Positions 32,280 through 34,331 of a stretch of DNA of 34,331 bases are shown here, piece by piece. Under the pieces are notes generated by a model. It saw only the letters and a program-made list of their open reading frames with translations. It had not been told where the DNA came from and searched no databases. Position 1 is the stretch's first letter, and each line of letters starts with the position of its first letter. The stretch spans positions 340,467 to 374,797 of the forward strand of contig NW_014577139.1 in NCBI RefSeq assembly GCF_000485595.1, in the 5' to 3' direction. The position numbers were made by a program, and so were the translations under genes. This DNA comes from Priapulus caudatus. Its lineage: Eukaryota; Priapulida; Priapulimorpha; Priapulimorphida; Priapulidae.

Positions 32280-33320
32280 TTTGATGTTGCTCTTTTTTTA
32301 AATTTACACTGGCTATACTGTTTAAATGTAGGTTCTGTATGATCACAGGAAACCTACAACTCTGAGGTAGTGGGCGACTACGAAAATGTGTAGAAAAAGG
32401 AGTGTAGTACTGTAGAGTGGGAGAATATTCTGCATAGACCCCTGGGTGTTACATACGAAAATACGACATTGTGCATTGTACAGTATACACATTTTTTCAG
32501 GGTGTCTGGAGAAGAATACCAGTGTACATTATACTATTGGAGTGAAGGCCTGTCTAGGTGTCAATTAATTGGCAGAGACTTCAGTGTTTTTTCTTCCTGT
32601 TATTTTGGTTACTTGGGCAGAGTAATAAATGGGCTGACTGGCCAACCTTCAGGACACACCATACTATACTATAGCCTATCTTAGACTTCTTTTTTGTTTG
32701 TCGTGGATCCTTGACCCAACTACAACTACACCACACTACAACACTACAACCACACCACACCACCACCACCACCACCACCACACCACACTACCACACTACA
32801 ACAAACTGGCACAGTCAACAGGACACTACGAAATTACTTACCCAGTCTGCACGAACAACTTTTTGAGCCACTTGCCCTTCAGGGCAAGTGTTTTGTAAAA
32901 TGTACGTTCCCGAATGACATAATATTTGCCCATATATTTTTCAGGATTTTCTCAATTAAATATATATAAAATAACAGTTACAAATTTGAAATTACTTATT
33001 GAAAATTATTTTTTTCAGTTTCAAAACCTTTCACAAATGAGGAATCTACTTCTGTACTGAACTCTGTACACACCGTACAAAACGTCTTTTCCCTGCCAAA
33101 TTTCCGGCTCAAAGCCTTCGACAAATCGAAGAAAGCTCCTTTCGATTTGTTTTCTTTTGTAAACAGGAAATGACATTCAAAAACGGAAGCGAATTTTGTG
33201 TGTGATTCGCACTCAAATCGGTTTCGTACGCGTATGAATGTGAAACGAGTAAAGAAGTGTACACCAGACAACTTTCAGATGCCATTTGTTTCCGATGTTA
33301 ACATTTCGTGATTTTAAATT
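32280..33320. other. Unique sequence with CAC-rich tract and small hairpins
   Basis: Contains a (CAC)n/ACTACA-rich tract at about 32717-32812. It also has a near-palindrome CACTTGCCCTTCAGGGCAAG plus TG (32869-32890) and an inverted pair ACAAATCGA/TCGATTTGT at about 33120-33150. The minus-strand frame at 32996-33271 is not recognised. No gene is called. Confidence 0.5.
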
Positions 33321-33322
33321 AA

Positions 33323-34331
33323 AAACCTTTAGTTAATGGCCAGTTGTATTATAGTTTATACATCTCTAAAGTGGAGTCTGTAAATATCGAAATCCAAATT
33401 ACCGATACAAAATGGATACTAATGGCGAACTACAGACCTCCGAGTCAACCACCAAAGACATTTATCGACAACATTGCAATTTCTTTGGACAGTTGCCTCA
33501 TAAACTACGAGAATCTCCTACTCATTGGAGACCTCAACTTCGACATGCTGATAAAAGAAAAAAGCGCAGCTATAAGGAACTATTTCTTCGAAAGATGCTC
33601 AGGAGGACGCACCTCAAAAGACTTTTGGCCAACAATAAAGCCGTTCTTGAGTAAAAACAGTAAGTGTGGACAGGACATCTGTCTACTCGAAAACGATTCT
33701 GTGATCTCTGACCAGACAACGGTGTGTGACATTTTCAATGATCACTTCTCCAAAGTGGCCGAGGACATAAGAATCGAACTGAGTGAGAATGATGTGAAGA
33801 ATCACCCCAGTGTTAAAAAGATTAAGGACAATCTACCTGTATGTGAAACCTTTAACTTTGAGAAGATCTCTGTAAATCAGGTAGATAAATACCTCACCAA
33901 AATTAGTAACAAAAAGGCCACCGGGCTTGACAACATTTCTGCCAAGATCCTGAAAATAATCAAGCCAGTCTATATTGTACATCTGACGAATATTGTTAAT
34001 CGTATGTTTTCCGAGGGTATTTTTCCAATCGCAATGAAACATGCAAGGGTCTCTCCTATTTTTAAGAAGGAGGATCCGCTGCAGAAAAGGTATTATCGAC
34101 CAGTCAGTGTTTTACCCATTCAATCGAAGATCTTCGAGGGGGCCATGGTGGAACAGCTGGGTGATCACTTTCGGGGGATCTTTCATCCTTTCCTTTCAGC
34201 GTACCGTAAAGGCTATAGCTGTCAGTCAGCGCTTCTTGCAATGACTGAGGATTGGAGGAGGGCTCTCGATCGTGGTCACTACGTGGGTGCCATCCTGATG
34301 GACCTTTCAAAGGCTTTCGATTGTCTTCCGC
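33323..34331 (+). mobile_element. Non-LTR retrotransposon fragment (endonuclease tail + reverse transcriptase), runs off the window
   Basis: One frame is open for 336 codons from 33323 to the window end; a TAA lies just upstream. It shows KWILMANYRPPS and LLLIGDLNFDML, the end of an APE-type endonuclease with the G-D-x-N motif. KDFWPTIKPFLSKN follows, then the start of the reverse transcriptase: KATGLDNISAKILK, YYRPVSVLPIQSKIFEG, SAYRKGYSCQSALL and VGAILMDLSKAFDCLP, the last containing the first catalytic Asp. The YADD box would lie beyond the edge. The sequence belongs to the Jockey/CR1-like group. The 5' part is missing. Relatives have about 200 more residues between GDLNFDML and the AIRNYF segment, so an in-frame internal deletion is likely. 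No frameshifts. Confidence 0.9.

Noticed and set aside
32996-33271. 91-codon minus-strand frame as a gene
   Set aside because: No similarity recognised and no promoter or splice evidence. It lies just upstream of the retrotransposon fragment and may be chance.

Overview
The window is eukaryotic, almost certainly from an invertebrate animal. Its genes have GT-AG introns of 0.1 to about 7 kb, it carries a TTAGGG-type interstitial telomere tract, and it is rich in microsatellites, DNA transposons and a non-LTR retrotransposon of metazoan type. The phylum cannot be fixed from the sequence alone.

The only host gene I can defend is a MICU2/MICU3-type mitochondrial calcium-uptake regulator on the minus strand. 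Seven exons (27328-27187, 26036-25926, 25810-25763, 19243-19161, 12461-12399, 7333-7251, 6806-6629) join in phase into one continuous protein segment. The segment runs from just after the targeting peptide, through the first EF-hand, to the middle of the C-lobe. The first exon was not found, and the last exons lie beyond the left edge. Most of 1-27.3 kb is therefore intron of this gene, filled with repeats.

Layout: 1-5684 holds a roughly 5.3-kb element with long (about 410 bp) inverted terminal repeats around one broken gene. That gene codes for a Cys/His N-terminal region, a long central region, a FEN1/XPG-like (PIN-fold) nuclease-like core and a Cys-rich C-terminus. A 5'-half copy lies at 9120-10389. 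Both copies share the same left flank, which contains a tRNA-like A/B-box sequence. At 7972-8671 is a 700-bp foldback element with a clean 9-bp target duplication. A 1.7-kb segment occurs twice (10390-12103 and 13831-15607), and the two copies differ mainly by single-base indels. From 15.6 to 17 kb are CA/ACGC microsatellites and a GC-rich imperfect repeat. A biased A/C-rich stretch runs up to a 10-N gap at 18886-18895. Then follow a regular 32-bp tandem array (20041-20424), a degenerate roughly 46-bp array, a possible solo LTR (23542-24018) and hairpin repeats. Between 31.1 and 32.3 kb, four tandem arrays and an interstitial telomeric tract cluster together. The right end (33323-34331) is a continuous reading frame of a non-LTR retrotransposon (endonuclease tail plus reverse transcriptase).

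The best candidate for something little described is the long-TIR element carrying the FEN1-like gene. A caution: the frameshift density there, and the indel-only differences between duplicated segments, look like unpolished long-read sequence placed into the assembly. Exact gene breaks and the duplications themselves need confirmation from reads.
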